A DNA stretch of 64,000 nt from Clostridium tagluense (GCF_003865095.1 NZ_BHYK01000005.1:62001-126000), one strand, 5' to 3'; shown: positions 9,312 through 18,720, counted from the first letter of the stretch. Notes: generated from the sequence alone by a model not told the origin. Numbers and translations are program-made.

Positions 9312-9812
9312 ATGGTAATAGATGTTTCAGAATTGTTTAGTAATAAAAACACAAGAAAAAAAATTCATTTAGATTTAGAAAAAGATAAGTTTTTTTATGA
9401 AAATGAATTTGTACAATTTTCTAAACCAGTTAAGTTAGATTTGATTTTAAAACCGAACGGTGATGAAATAGATTTATCTGGGGAAATAGAGACAGAACTA
9501 TTGCTTGCTTGTTCTAGGTGTCTTGAGACTTTTTCATATTCAGTAAACATTGAATTAAATGAGAGATTGTCGAAAACTCTAAAGAGTGAAGATGAGGATA
9601 TTATTTTTATTAATAATGATAGATTAGATTTAGATGAAATCGTGGAAAATAATATCATTTCTATGTTGCCTATAAAACGACTTTGTAGTAAAGGTTGTAA
9701 AGGCTTATGCCATCATTGTGGAATTAATTTGAATCATAGTACGTGTAAATGTGCTATTGACGATGTTGATCCAAGGTTGGCAAAATTAAAAGAACTGTTT
9801 TTAACTGATTAA
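9312..9812 (+). CDS. yceD: DUF177 family protein YceD
   Basis: A 166-residue member of the YceD/DUF177 family, nearly always encoded directly before rpmF. Its role is unknown in most bacteria; a link to 23S rRNA accumulation has been reported for family members. An acidic central part is followed by Cys pairs: CSRC near residue 70 and a C-terminal cluster CSKGCKGLCHHCG...CKC that looks like a zinc site. The frame opens at GTG 9303 but no ribosome binding site stands before it; GAGTGG at 9301-9306 better serves the ATG at 9312 (MVIDVSELF). rpmF follows after 12 bases. Confidence 0.88.
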   Translation: MVIDVSELFSNKNTRKKIHLDLEKDKFFYENEFVQFSKPVKLDLILKPNGDEIDLSGEIETELLLACSRCLETFSYSVNIELNERLSKTLKSEDEDIIFINNDRLDLDEIVENNIISMLPIKRLCSKGCKGLCHHCGINLNHSTCKCAIDDVDPRLAKLKELFLTD

Positions 9813-9824
9813 GGAGGTGTTACA

Positions 9825-10010
9825 ATGGGAAATCCAGCTAGAAAATTTTCTAAAGGTAGAAGAGATTCTCGAAGAGCGCAAACATTTAAACTTGGTTTAC
9901 CGGGAATAGTTGAGTGTCCTCAATGCCACGATATGAAACTTTCTCACAGAGTATGTAAAAACTGTGGTTATTACAAAAATAGAGAAGTTATTGTTATGGA
10001 ACCAAAATAA
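9825..10010 (+). CDS. rpmF: 50S ribosomal protein L32
   Basis: L32 is a small structural protein of the large ribosomal subunit. This 61-residue form is very basic at the N-terminus (GNPARKFSKGRRDSRRAQ) and keeps all four zinc-ribbon cysteines, C31, C34, C44 and C47 (CPQC...CKNC). It is therefore the zinc-containing C+ paralog rather than the zinc-free one. An AAGGAGGTG site precedes it and a GAAA-loop terminator follows at once, making yceD-rpmF a compact two-gene unit. Confidence 0.97.
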   Translation: MGNPARKFSKGRRDSRRAQTFKLGLPGIVECPQCHDMKLSHRVCKNCGYYKNREVIVMEPK

Positions 10011-10014
10011 AAAG

Positions 10015-10036
10015 AAAGTCGAAAGACTTTTTTTTT
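10015..10036 (+). terminator. Rho-independent terminator after rpmF
   Basis: A six-base stem AAAGTC/GACTTT (10015-10020, 10025-10030) with a GAAA tetraloop runs into a run of nine T. Confidence 0.8.
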
Positions 10037-10083
10037 ATTATTTAAATATAATTATGGTAAATAAAATATAATTATATTTCAGT

Positions 10084-10138
10084 CTGGTATTAATAATACT
10101 AGAAATATTTGCACTATATAGTATATAATATATATAAA
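10084..10138 (+). promoter_or_regulatory. plsX promoter with a palindromic operator-like site
   Basis: A 19-base palindrome with one mismatched pair (CTGGTATTA A TAATACTAG, 10084-10102) lies directly before TTGCAC (10109-10114). With an 18-base spacer this pairs with TATAAA (10133-10138). TATAAT also occurs at 10124-10129, so the exact -10 is uncertain. The placement before plsX recalls the FapR-type control of lipid synthesis, but the sequence does not match the Bacillus FapR consensus well. Confidence 0.5.
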
Positions 10139-10194
10139 TATAATTTATATATATTATATTTATTTATAAGGCAAATTCAAAGTGAGGTTTTAAA

Positions 10195-11217
10195 ATGGTA
10201 GTTGTTGTAGATGGCATGGGAGGAGATTTTTCTCCAAGTGCTGTGGTTGAAGGTTGCGTTGAGGCTTTAAAAGAATATGATATAGATATATTAATAACTG
10301 GGTCTGAGGAATTAATTCGATGCGAGCTATTGAAATATACATATGATTGTAATAGAATAAAAATTGTTGATGCCAAAGAGGTTATTAGTACAAGCGAACA
10401 TCCAGTAATGGCTATTAAGCGTAAAAAAGATTCAAGCCTTGTAAAAGCATTGAATCTTGTAAAAAGTGGGGATGCAGATGCTATTATTTCAGCAGGAAGC
10501 ACTGGTGCATTTTTAGCTGGCTCTACGCTTATAGTAGGAAGGATAAAAGGCATAGATAGACCTGCACTTGCACCTATAATGCCGGGTAAGAATGGCCCGT
10601 TTATGATAATTGACTGTGGAGCTAATGCAGAATGTAAGCCTCATTATTTAGTGCAATTTGGACTTATGGGTAAAACATATTTCGAAAATATTCTTAAAAT
10701 ATCAAATCCATCTGTAGGCCTTGTAAATATAGGAACTGAGGAAGAAAAGGGTAATGAACTTTCTAAATCAGCTCATAAACTACTTAAAGAAGCAAATTTA
10801 AATTTTGTAGGAAATGTAGAAGCTAGAGAAATACCAACTGGCGATACTAATATTTTGGTATGTGATGGGTTTGTAGGAAATGTAATTTTAAAATTATACG
10901 AAGGCGCAGTTGCTAATATATTTGATATATTAAAAACTGGTATAATGAGTTCCTTTAGAACCAAGCTTGGAGGAATGTTATTAAAACCAGTCTTTAAAAA
11001 GTTTAAAGCTGATTTTGACTATAAAGAATATGGTGGTGCTGCTTTTCTAGGAGTAAATGGGATTTGTATAAAAGCTCATGGGAGTTCAGATGCCAAAGCT
11101 TTTAAAAATGCCATTAAACAGGCTGTAATATTTAATGAAAATAATGTTGTAGAAAAATTAAAATTGGAAATTGAAAAATTATCTGAGCAGGAAAAAAACA
11201 TAAGTAATAATTTGTAA
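10195..11217 (+). CDS. plsX: Phosphate acyltransferase PlsX
   Basis: PlsX makes acyl phosphate from acyl-ACP and inorganic phosphate; PlsY then uses it to acylate glycerol 3-phosphate in phospholipid synthesis. The family N-terminus [13 protein letters not shown] and the conserved [25 protein letters not shown] and [11 protein letters not shown] motifs are all present in 340 residues. acpP, its acyl carrier partner, follows after 38 bases. A separate promoter region with a palindrome lies upstream. Confidence 0.97.
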   Translation: MVVVVDGMGGDFSPSAVVEGCVEALKEYDIDILITGSEELIRCELLKYTYDCNRIKIVDAKEVISTSEHPVMAIKRKKDSSLVKALNLVKSGDADAIISAGSTGAFLAGSTLIVGRIKGIDRPALAPIMPGKNGPFMIIDCGANAECKPHYLVQFGLMGKTYFENILKISNPSVGLVNIGTEEEKGNELSKSAHKLLKEANLNFVGNVEAREIPTGDTNILVCDGFVGNVILKLYEGAVANIFDILKTGIMSSFRTKLGGMLLKPVFKKFKADFDYKEYGGAAFLGVNGICIKAHGSSDAKAFKNAIKQAVIFNENNVVEKLKLEIEKLSEQEKNISNNL

Positions 11218-11255
11218 AAAAATATTTTGGAGAAAGTTAAGGAGGTGAAAATATT

Positions 11256-11486
11256 ATGTTTGAAAAAATTAGAGCTACTATAGCATCACAGTTAAGTATA
11301 GATGAAGAAGAGATAAAAATGGAATCATCTTTTATGAATAATTTAGGAGCTGATTCTCTTGATATCGTTGAATTAATCATGGCATTGGAAGAAGAGTATG
11401 AAATAGAAATTCCAGATGAAGATGTTGAGAAAATTGCTACTGTAGGCGATGTAGTAGAATATATTAAAGCCCACACCGAAGAATAA
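11256..11486 (+). CDS. acpP: Acyl carrier protein
   Basis: ACP carries growing fatty acyl chains on a phosphopantetheine arm attached to the serine of the DSL motif, here [16 protein letters not shown] with Ser near residue 36. The 76-residue acidic sequence is typical. It is preceded by AAGGAGGTGAA and followed by a hairpin terminator. Together with plsX it forms the lipid precursor unit; rnc comes next, as in many Firmicutes. Confidence 0.98.
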   Translation: MFEKIRATIASQLSIDEEEIKMESSFMNNLGADSLDIVELIMALEEEYEIEIPDEDVEKIATVGDVVEYIKAHTEE

Positions 11487-11489
11487 TAT

Positions 11490-11519
11490 AAGGCTCCGCA
11501 GTATTGCGGGCCTTTAGCT
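11490..11519 (+). terminator. Probable terminator after acpP
   Basis: Arms AAGGC-T-CCGC (11490-11499) and GCGG-GCCTT (11506-11514) form a nine-pair stem with a single bulged T. The following T tract is short and interrupted, so some read-through into rnc is likely. Confidence 0.6.
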
Positions 11520-11671
11520 TTTTCAAACTTATTTTTGAATTTATTATAAAAATCAAATCTAGTTGTTTTATTAGGATTGGCGAAGTAAATTGAATAATAA
11601 ACTTGATAAATATGGCTAAGGTGCATAGAATAAAAAATATTTAAATAAAATTCCTAAAGGAGCAATGATTA

Positions 11672-12373
11672 ATGAAGTGCGATATAAAGTTACAGGACCT
11701 TGAGAACCAGCTAGGACTAAATTTTAGTGATAAGGAGTTATTAAAAACCGCAATAACCCATAGTTCTTTTGCAAATCAGAAAAAAAAAGTTGAATTTAAT
11801 GAAAGACTTGAGTTCCTCGGAGATTCAGTGTTACAACTTATTATATCCGAATACTTATATACTAATTTCACTGAAAAGTATGAAGGATATCTAACTAAAA
11901 TTAGGTCCCTAATTGTTTGTGAAAATTCACTGTGTGATATTGCGAGTGGTTGGAACCTTGGAATGTATATGAACATGAGCAAAGGTGAAGAAATTACTGG
12001 TGGTAGAAATAGGGTTTCAATATTGGCTGATTGCGTTGAAGCGGTAATAGCTGCTGTATACTTAGACTCCGGAATAGAATATTCAAAGACTTTTATACTT
12101 ACTAACTTTAAGGCAACTATCGATAAAGCAATTAGTAATGAGATAGTTTTGGATTACAAGACTAAGCTTCAGGAAATATTACAGCAAAATGGAGAAGTTC
12201 ATATTTGCTATGAACTTGTAAAATTTGAAGGACCACCGCATAAAAGGAAATTTTTTGTTGACGTATTAATAAATGGTTCTATAAGTGGATCAGGGCAAGG
12301 GCTTAGTAAAAAGGAAGCAGAGCAAAATGCAGCCAAAGAAGTTATGATAAGTCGGGAGGATATGCATGAGTAA
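11672..12373 (+). CDS. rnc: Ribonuclease III
   Basis: RNase III cleaves double-stranded RNA and processes the rRNA precursor. The catalytic signature ERLEFLGDSVLQ is near residue 43 and the downstream Asp/Glu pair is in ADCVEAVIAAVYLD; a double-stranded RNA-binding domain covers about residues 155-225 (KLQEILQQNG to KKEAEQNAAKEV). The length of 233 residues is standard. AAAGGAG stands upstream. The end overlaps the start of the radical SAM gene by 8 bases, which suggests translational coupling. Confidence 0.97.
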   Translation: MKCDIKLQDLENQLGLNFSDKELLKTAITHSSFANQKKKVEFNERLEFLGDSVLQLIISEYLYTNFTEKYEGYLTKIRSLIVCENSLCDIASGWNLGMYMNMSKGEEITGGRNRVSILADCVEAVIAAVYLDSGIEYSKTFILTNFKATIDKAISNEIVLDYKTKLQEILQQNGEVHICYELVKFEGPPHKRKFFVDVLINGSISGSGQGLSKKEAEQNAAKEVMISREDMHE

Positions 12374-13457
12374 TTTGCATTACATTATTCCAATTTTCGT
12401 TCCACATGAAGGCTGTCCACATGATTGTGTGTTCTGTAATCAAAATAGCATAACAGGAACAAAATCAAAAGTTGATGCAGCTTATGTTGAGAAAACAGTA
12501 AATGAATATTTAAAAACAATAAACAATGATGAAGCTATTATTGAGGTATCATTTTTTGGAGGAACTTTTACAGCTATAAAAACAGAAAAGCAGATAGAAC
12601 TTCTAACTGTTGCGAAGAAGTTTAAAGATAGTAACAAAATAAAATTCATTAGGTTATCTACAAGACCAGATTATATTGACGATAGTGTACTTCGCGTTCT
12701 TAAACAATACACTGTAGATATTATAGAACTAGGAGTGCAGTCCATGGACGAGGAAGTTCTATTAAAATCAGGCAGAGGGCATACTGCAAAAGATGTAGAG
12801 CTTGCTTCAAAACTTATAAAGGAATATGGTTTTATATTAGGGCATCAAATTATGATAGGTCTGCCAGGAGATAATATAAACAAAGATATGGATACAGCTA
12901 AAGGGGTTATTGCTCTTAAGCCAGATATTTGTAGAATATATCCGGCTCTTGTAATTAAAGATACGCCTATGGAAAAAATGTATGAAAATCAAACATTCAA
13001 ACCTTATTCATTAAGTGAGGCAGTAAATATAAGCAAAATAATTTACCTTATGATGATGGTAAACAAAATAAACGTTATTAGAATAGGATTACAGCCCACT
13101 GAAGAAATCTCAGAGGGGAATGATTTAGTTGCAGGACCATTTCATCCCGCATTTAGGGAGTTGGTTGAAGGCAGTATATATAATGATATACTATATGATG
13201 CTATAATTAATAATGTTAAAAATGATCACACTGTTAATAGGGTTTTAGTTAAAATAAATCCAAAAGACATTTCAAAACTTTACGCTAATGGCAAAAGCTT
13301 TTTTTATGACATAAAGAAACAAATAGCTACAATTTTGATAGAAGTATTTCAAGATATCACTATAGAACGTGGAAGTATTAGAGTGTGCATAGGAGAAAAA
13401 TGTATTAATATGAGCATATATGAATATGCACATGCAAAATATAAAAAAGGATTTTAA
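12366..13457 (+). CDS. Elp3-like radical SAM protein
   Basis: A 363-residue radical SAM protein. The [4Fe-4S] motif CxxxCxxC is at C17, C21 and C24 (GCPHDCVFCNQNSITG), followed by SFFGGTFTAI and a TIM-barrel-like stretch with STRPDYID and ELGVQSM, as in the Elp3/YhcC/HemN-like group. A GNAT acetyltransferase domain is not evident, so it is not full-length Elp3. Clostridia routinely carry this gene between rnc and smc; substrate unknown. It begins inside the end of rnc. Confidence 0.85.
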   Translation: MSNLHYIIPIFVPHEGCPHDCVFCNQNSITGTKSKVDAAYVEKTVNEYLKTINNDEAIIEVSFFGGTFTAIKTEKQIELLTVAKKFKDSNKIKFIRLSTRPDYIDDSVLRVLKQYTVDIIELGVQSMDEEVLLKSGRGHTAKDVELASKLIKEYGFILGHQIMIGLPGDNINKDMDTAKGVIALKPDICRIYPALVIKDTPMEKMYENQTFKPYSLSEAVNISKIIYLMMMVNKINVIRIGLQPTEEISEGNDLVAGPFHPAFRELVEGSIYNDILYDAIINNVKNDHTVNRVLVKINPKDISKLYANGKSFFYDIKKQIATILIEVFQDITIERGSIRVCIGEKCINMSIYEYAHAKYKKGF

Positions 13458-13519
13458 TTTACTGTATAGAATATATTACCTATAGTACTTGTAACAAGGA
13501 ATTTAGTAGGGGGTAATAT

Positions 13520-13783
13520 ATGATGGAAGTATTAAAGGTGTCGGCAAATTCACAACCTAAATCAGTAGCAGGAGCATTAGCAGCAGCACTAAGGGGAAAT
13601 TCAATTGCGCAGTTACAAGCTGTAGGTGCGGGAGCCGTTAATCAAGCTGTAAAAGCTATTGCCATTACAAGGGGTTTTGTTGCACCCAATGGTATGGACT
13701 TAGTAGTAGTTCCAGCTTTTGTGGAAATAAGCATAGATGGAGAAAAAAGGACAGCTATAAAATTCATAGTTGAACCAAGATAA
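13520..13783 (+). CDS. spoVS: Stage V sporulation protein S
   Basis: SpoVS is a small Alba-like DNA/RNA-binding protein that influences septation and spore coat and cortex maturation in Bacillus. The 87-residue sequence, with KVSANSQPKSVAGALAAAL, QAVGAGAVNQAVKAIAI and a C-terminal IKFIVEPR, is almost invariant across spore formers. Either the ATG at 13520 or the one at 13523 may start it; a GGGGG site is upstream. A strong palindromic terminator follows directly. Confidence 0.97.
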   Translation: MMEVLKVSANSQPKSVAGALAAALRGNSIAQLQAVGAGAVNQAVKAIAITRGFVAPNGMDLVVVPAFVEISIDGEKRTAIKFIVEPR

Positions 13784-13805
13784 AAAACCGTGCATGCACG
13801 GTTTT
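13784..13805 (+). terminator. Perfect palindromic terminator after spoVS
   Basis: A 22-base perfect palindrome with a CCGTGC/GCACGG core begins right after the stop codon, with A-rich and T-rich flanks. Its symmetry would let it act on either strand. Confidence 0.75.
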
Positions 13806-13829
13806 CTTAATTTATTGTTAGTCTAGCAA

Positions 13830-13858
13830 TTGATATTTTCATATAAATGCTATAGACT
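13830..13858 (+). promoter_or_regulatory. Candidate promoter of the small peptide-smc unit
   Basis: TTGATA (13830-13835) and TAGACT (13853-13858) are 17 bases apart; an overlapping TATAAT is at 13860-13865. Confidence 0.45.
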
Positions 13859-13920
13859 ATATAATAGTATAATTTTGAATTATACATATAAGCTCTAAAA
13901 GTTAGCACATTAAATAAAGG

Positions 13921-13970
13921 ATATATTACGATTACTAAATTTGTAGTAATATATACTTTTATTTTTTATA
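13921..13970 (+). terminator. Hairpin with T-rich tail before the small peptide gene
   Basis: ATATATTAC (13921-13929) is fully complementary to GTAATATAT (13946-13954), and an inner ATTACTA/TAGTAAT pair (13931-13937, 13944-13950) offers a competing fold. A T-rich stretch follows. It sits between the candidate promoter at 13830 and the peptide gene, so it may attenuate transcription into smc. Confidence 0.4.
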
Positions 13971-14006
13971 TTAAAGATATTACAAAATAAAAATATGAGG
14001 TGAATT

Positions 14007-14105
14007 ATGAATAAGAAAAAAAGAGATAAGTATACAAAGGTAATGATTTATGGAGTGGTTATAATTTTTACATTAAGTATCGTACTACCCATGTTATTTA
14101 GGTAA
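14007..14105 (+). CDS. 32-residue single-pass membrane peptide
   Basis: A complete short frame reads MNKKKRDKYTKVMIYGVV and continues IIFTLSIVLPMLFR. A GAGGTGA ribosome binding site stands at 13997-14003, a good distance before the ATG. A basic N-terminus followed by one hydrophobic segment of about 20 residues marks a small inner-membrane peptide. It lies 17 bases before smc and is probably co-transcribed with it. It recalls the DUF4044/Prli42-type stressosome-linked peptides of Firmicutes, but I cannot confirm membership by eye. Confidence 0.7.
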   Translation: MNKKKRDKYTKVMIYGVVIIFTLSIVLPMLFR

Positions 14106-14122
14106 AATAGGAGAGTGTTATC

Positions 14123-17100
14123 ATGTTTTTAAAGTCTATTGAAATAAGAGGATTTAAATCCTTTGCAGATAAAACAGAATTAACATTTAAGAAGGGTATT
14201 ACAGCGGTAGTAGGACCTAATGGTAGTGGTAAAAGCAATATTTCTGATGCTGTTAGATGGGTTCTTGGAGAACAAAGTGTAAGAAATCTAAGAGGAGATA
14301 AGATGGAGGACGTTATATTCGCAGGCACACAGTTTAGGAAACCTGTTAGCCTTGCACAGGTTGCCTTGACACTAGATAATAGTGATTGCGAATTGGATAT
14401 TGATTATTCTAATGTCACCATCTCCAGAAGATTATATCGCTCTGGAGAAAGTGAATATTTAATAAACAATACATCTTGTAGATTAAAAGATGTTCAACAG
14501 CTTTTTATGGATACAGGCATAGGAAAAGAAGGATACTCTATTATTGGTCAAGGTAAAATTGATGCTATATTAAGTGGAAAAACTGAAGAAAGAAGAAGAT
14601 TGTTTGAAGAGGCTGCAGGAATTGTGAAGTTTAAGAGCAGAAAAGAAGAAGCAGAAAAGAGATTAGACATTACCCAGCAGAATCTTATTAGAATAGAAGA
14701 TATATTAAGTACTTATGAAGAGAGATTAGAACCATTAATGAATGAAAGTGAAAAGGCAAAGAAATTTTTAAAATTTTTTGAACAATTAAAAAGTAAAGAA
14801 GTTAGCATAATAATTGATTCTATAAATAAAGTTGAAAAAAAAATTAAAATAACGCAAGAAGAATGTTCTAGATTAAAGCTAGAAGTTATAAAAATTACAG
14901 GTGAAAAAAACCAGTTAAAGCAGGATGTTGAATACTGGAATAGTGAATTTGAAAAGTTTGACAATAAGAATCGGGAAGAAAAGCAACTATATTATAACAA
15001 TAAGTTAATTTACCAAAATAGTATTTCAGAAATAAATATTTTAAATGAGAGAATAGAAAATTTGGTAAAACTAATCAATAAGACATCAAAGGACAGCGAT
15101 GGCATTAATGAAAAACTGTCAGATTTTAAACTTAATCTACACGGAATAGATAATTCTTTAAGTAATATAAAAAACACTCAAATAGAAATAGAAGAAAAAA
15201 TTCAATCTGAGGAAATGAAAATTAAGATTATCGAAGAGAATATAGAAGTTGAAAATACTGAAGCTAAATCTCTTAAGGAAGAAGAACAAAAAAGCATTGA
15301 GAAAACTATTTTATTTACTAATAGATTATTAATTTTAAATAATAATATAGATAGTGCTAAAAAAAGGATAGCTTTTTTGAAAAATAATATTGAAGATTTT
15401 AGTGATTTAATAGAAGTTAATGCCACTACAAAAATAATGTTTCAGAGCCAAATGGAAGAATTTAAAGAGAAAATACTCAATTATGATGGTATACTCCTGG
15501 AAAACAAGCAAAAGATTAGTAAACTTCAAAAGGATTTAAATAACCATGAAATAACTATGAAAAATTGTAATTTCAAAATAAATAAAAATGAAGCTAATTT
15601 TAATGTGCTAAATGCTTTAGAAAAGAAGCATGAAGGGTATAATAAATCAGTAAAAAATTTAATGCAACATATTAGTGAAGGTAAAGTAGGCAATATTAAT
15701 GAATGCTTTGTACTTGGAGAAGTTATAAAAGTTGAAAAAAACTTAGAAGTAGCTATAGAAATTGCTTTAGGCGGCACAATATCACACATGATAACTAAAG
15801 ATGAAATTGTGGCAAAATTATTAATTACATATTTGAAGGTAAATAATCTTGGACGTGCAACATTTTTGCCTTTAAACATTATTAAAGGTAAAAAGCTCAC
15901 AATTGATATTGAAACTAAAAATAATCCTGGTTTTGTTGGAATTGCTAGCGAACTAATAGGCTATGACGAAAAGTTTAGTGAAGTAATTTCTTTTATACTT
16001 GGTAGAACAATTATATGTAAAGATATGGACTCAGCCTTAAACATTTCTAAAAAAAATAATTATAGATATAAAATAGTGACATTATCAGGAGAGGTTATAA
16101 ACCTTGGTGGATCATTAACTGGTGGAAGTGTATATTCAAAAACCTCAAGTATAATTGGACGAAAAAGGGAACTACAAGAACTGGCTAAAGATTTAAATAT
16201 CTTAAAAAGTGAATCACTTATTTATTTAGAAAAAATTAAACAAAATAAATCTGAAACTTTAAGGTTAGAACAGGAAAATACAAACTTAAAGGATAATATT
16301 CATTTAGAAAATATTGAAAAAACGAAAATGGAAGCTAAAATAAATACAATAGAAGATGAAACAAATAGGCTTGAAAATAATGTGAGGACTTTAAATACTG
16401 AAAAATTGTCAGAAGAGAGTAAGCTGAAAAATGACAAGAGTGAAGTAGAAGAAAAGAATATGTCTGTTTGTAAATTGACACGTTCAAAAGATGAAATACA
16501 GCAAAAACGAAGTGTGGCTTTTTTAAAATTAAAAGATAGATTACAAGAAATTGAAAATATAAAAGCATCTATTATTGATGCTAAGATAAAAAAAGCTGGA
16601 GTCGACGAAACAATACGTAATAAGGTTTCTGAAATTCAAAGGTTAAATGAGGAAATGTTAGTATATAATAAAAAAATAATAATATGTTCTAAAGAAATAC
16701 AAGAAGCAATGGAAAATAAGAATATAAGTGAAGATGAAATAAAAAGTGGTGAAGAAAAAGCAAGTGAAATAAAGGCAACATTAGAAAATATGGAAAAAAA
16801 CTTTGAAGAGAGTGAAATTCAAAGAATTAAAATTAAAGAAAAAATAAAAATAAGTCTGGAACAGTTAGAGAATGTTTCGCAAATCCTAGAAAAAAATGAG
16901 AAAGATTCCTATAAAAGTGAGCTGATTCTTGAGAAAATAGGCACGGAAAAGGATAATTACTATCAAAAATTGAATGAAGACTTTGAATTAACCTATGCAG
17001 AAGCCTTAGAATTTAAAAATGAAATTGATGATATTGATAAGCTTAAAAAAGAAATTTTAATACTAAAAGGGAATATATCCATGCTGGGAAAAGTTAATGT

Positions 17101-17677
17101 AGGCGCTATTGAGGAGTATAAAGAAGTAAAAGAGAAATTTACTTTTATGGATGTGCAAAAACAAGACTTAGTGTTATCTAAAGATGAATTATTAACGGTA
17201 ATATGTGAAATGACCAAAAAAATGAAAGAGATATTTGCAGAAAACTTTGATATATTAAGGCAAAATTTTCATGAGACCTTTGTAGAATTGTTTAAAGGTG
17301 GAAGTGCGGATTTAATACTTACAGAAGGTGATGAACTTACAGCTAAAATTGATATTAACGTACAACCACCAGGAAAAAAACTCCAAAACATAAGTTTAAT
17401 GTCTGGTGGGGAGAAAGTGCTATCCGCCATTGCATTATTATTTGCTATTTTAAAGATGAAACCAACGCCCTTTTGCATTTTAGATGAAATTGAGGCAGCT
17501 CTTGACGATGCAAACGTAGTTAGATATGCAGAGTTTTTAACGAAATTCTCTGATAATGTTCAGTTCATTATAATAACTCACAGAAAAGGAACCATGGAAG
17601 CTAGTGATGTAATGTATGGGGTTACAATGGAAGAAAAGGGAGTATCAAAAATAGTGTCTGTGGATTTTAATAAGTAA
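14123..17677 (+). CDS. smc: Chromosome segregation protein SMC
   Basis: SMC forms the condensin dimer that, with ScpA and ScpB, organises and separates chromosomes. The head has Walker A GPNGSGKSNISDAVRWVLGE near residue 32, the signature LMSGGEKVLSAIALL near 1092 and Walker B CILDEIEAALDD near 1116. Two long coiled coils (about 170-500 and 680-1010) flank a hinge domain near 520-640 (VLGEVIKVEKNLEVAIEIALGG). At 1184 residues it is complete. ftsY and then ffh follow, the conserved smc-ftsY order of Firmicutes. Confidence 0.98.
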   Translation: MFLKSIEIRGFKSFADKTELTFKKGITAVVGPNGSGKSNISDAVRWVLGEQSVRNLRGDKMEDVIFAGTQFRKPVSLAQVALTLDNSDCELDIDYSNVTISRRLYRSGESEYLINNTSCRLKDVQQLFMDTGIGKEGYSIIGQGKIDAILSGKTEERRRLFEEAAGIVKFKSRKEEAEKRLDITQQNLIRIEDILSTYEERLEPLMNESEKAKKFLKFFEQLKSKEVSIIIDSINKVEKKIKITQEECSRLKLEVIKITGEKNQLKQDVEYWNSEFEKFDNKNREEKQLYYNNKLIYQNSISEINILNERIENLVKLINKTSKDSDGINEKLSDFKLNLHGIDNSLSNIKNTQIEIEEKIQSEEMKIKIIEENIEVENTEAKSLKEEEQKSIEKTILFTNRLLILNNNIDSAKKRIAFLKNNIEDFSDLIEVNATTKIMFQSQMEEFKEKILNYDGILLENKQKISKLQKDLNNHEITMKNCNFKINKNEANFNVLNALEKKHEGYNKSVKNLMQHISEGKVGNINECFVLGEVIKVEKNLEVAIEIALGGTISHMITKDEIVAKLLITYLKVNNLGRATFLPLNIIKGKKLTIDIETKNNPGFVGIASELIGYDEKFSEVISFILGRTIICKDMDSALNISKKNNYRYKIVTLSGEVINLGGSLTGGSVYSKTSSIIGRKRELQELAKDLNILKSESLIYLEKIKQNKSETLRLEQENTNLKDNIHLENIEKTKMEAKINTIEDETNRLENNVRTLNTEKLSEESKLKNDKSEVEEKNMSVCKLTRSKDEIQQKRSVAFLKLKDRLQEIENIKASIIDAKIKKAGVDETIRNKVSEIQRLNEEMLVYNKKIIICSKEIQEAMENKNISEDEIKSGEEKASEIKATLENMEKNFEESEIQRIKIKEKIKISLEQLENVSQILEKNEKDSYKSELILEKIGTEKDNYYQKLNEDFELTYAEALEFKNEIDDIDKLKKEILILKGNISMLGKVNVGAIEEYKEVKEKFTFMDVQKQDLVLSKDELLTVICEMTKKMKEIFAENFDILRQNFHETFVELFKGGSADLILTEGDELTAKIDINVQPPGKKLQNISLMSGGEKVLSAIALLFAILKMKPTPFCILDEIEAALDDANVVRYAEFLTKFSDNVQFIIITHRKGTMEASDVMYGVTMEEKGVSKIVSVDFNK

Positions 17678-17724
17678 AAAGTAGCAAAGTTATAATAAAT
17701 GTAAGACTAAAAGGAGGACTAAAA

Positions 17725-18636
17725 ATGTTCGGAGGATTTTTTGACAAACTAAAAGATGGCCTAACTAAAACTAGAAATAGCATAACGGAAAAAGTTAGTG
17801 AAGTATTAAACTTAGCCATTAGAATTGATGATGAATTATATGAGGAACTAGAAGAAATATTAATAACAGCAGATATAGGTGCAGAGACTTCTATTTATGT
17901 TATTGAGAAACTTAAAAAAAAGGTAAAGGAAAATAAAATAAAAGATCCAACAGAGATTAGACCTTGTTTAAAAGAAGTTTTAATTGAATTATTAGGGGAA
18001 GATGAGAATTCAATAAACCCTAAAAAATTACCAAAGGTAATGCTCATAATTGGTGTTAATGGTGTTGGAAAAACTACTTCTATTGGAAAAATCGCCGCAG
18101 CACTAAAAGCTGAAAAATATAAAGTTCTCATTGCAGCAGCAGATACATTCAGAGCAGCAGCAATTGACCAGTTAGAGGTTTGGAGTAGTAGAGCTTCTGT
18201 GGAACTTATAAAACATCAAGAGGGCTCGGATCCAGCTGCTGTAGTTTTTGATGCGGTTCAAGCAGCAAAAGCAAGAAAAGTTGATGTGCTTATTTGTGAT
18301 ACTGCAGGTAGACTTCATAATAAAAAAAATCTTATGGATGAACTGGCAAAAATAAATAGGGTAATTCAGAGGGAGTATAGTGAGGCTAATATGGAAACTT
18401 TATTAGTTCTTGATGCTACAACTGGTCAAAATGGTGTAGAACAAGCTAAACAATTTATGGCGATATGTCCTATAGATGGGATAATACTAACTAAATTGGA
18501 TGGTACCGCTAAAGGCGGTGTTGTAATATCAATAAAAAAACAACTTAATATACCTGTAAAATATATAGGCGTTGGTGAAGGTATAGATGATTTGCAAGAG
18601 TTTAATTCAAGAGATTTTGTAGAGGCACTGTTTTAA
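17725..18636 (+). CDS. ftsY: Signal recognition particle receptor FtsY
   Basis: FtsY is the membrane-linked GTPase that docks the SRP-ribosome complex at the translocon. The NG domain shows GVNGVGKTTSIGKIAAAL (G1, about residue 108), DTFRAAAIDQLE, DTAGRLHNKKNLM (G3, about 191) and TKLDGTAKGG (G4, about 255). The 303-residue form lacks a long acidic A domain, as usual for clostridia. AAGGAGG stands upstream. It is 47 bases downstream of smc. Confidence 0.97.
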   Translation: MFGGFFDKLKDGLTKTRNSITEKVSEVLNLAIRIDDELYEELEEILITADIGAETSIYVIEKLKKKVKENKIKDPTEIRPCLKEVLIELLGEDENSINPKKLPKVMLIIGVNGVGKTTSIGKIAAALKAEKYKVLIAAADTFRAAAIDQLEVWSSRASVELIKHQEGSDPAAVVFDAVQAAKARKVDVLICDTAGRLHNKKNLMDELAKINRVIQREYSEANMETLLVLDATTGQNGVEQAKQFMAICPIDGIILTKLDGTAKGGVVISIKKQLNIPVKYIGVGEGIDDLQEFNSRDFVEALF

Positions 18637-18691
18637 AATGAATACTTTTTAGGTTAATTTATAAAAATATTAAACTGTTAAGTAAAACTAC

Positions 18692-18720
18692 TTGACAGGG
18701 TCTTTGAATTCTGATATTAT
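18692..18720 (+). promoter_or_regulatory. Sigma-A promoter of ylxM-ffh
   Basis: A consensus TTGACA (18692-18697) and TATTAT (18715-18720) with a 17-base spacer stand 25 bases before the ylxM start, so the leader is very short. Confidence 0.85.
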
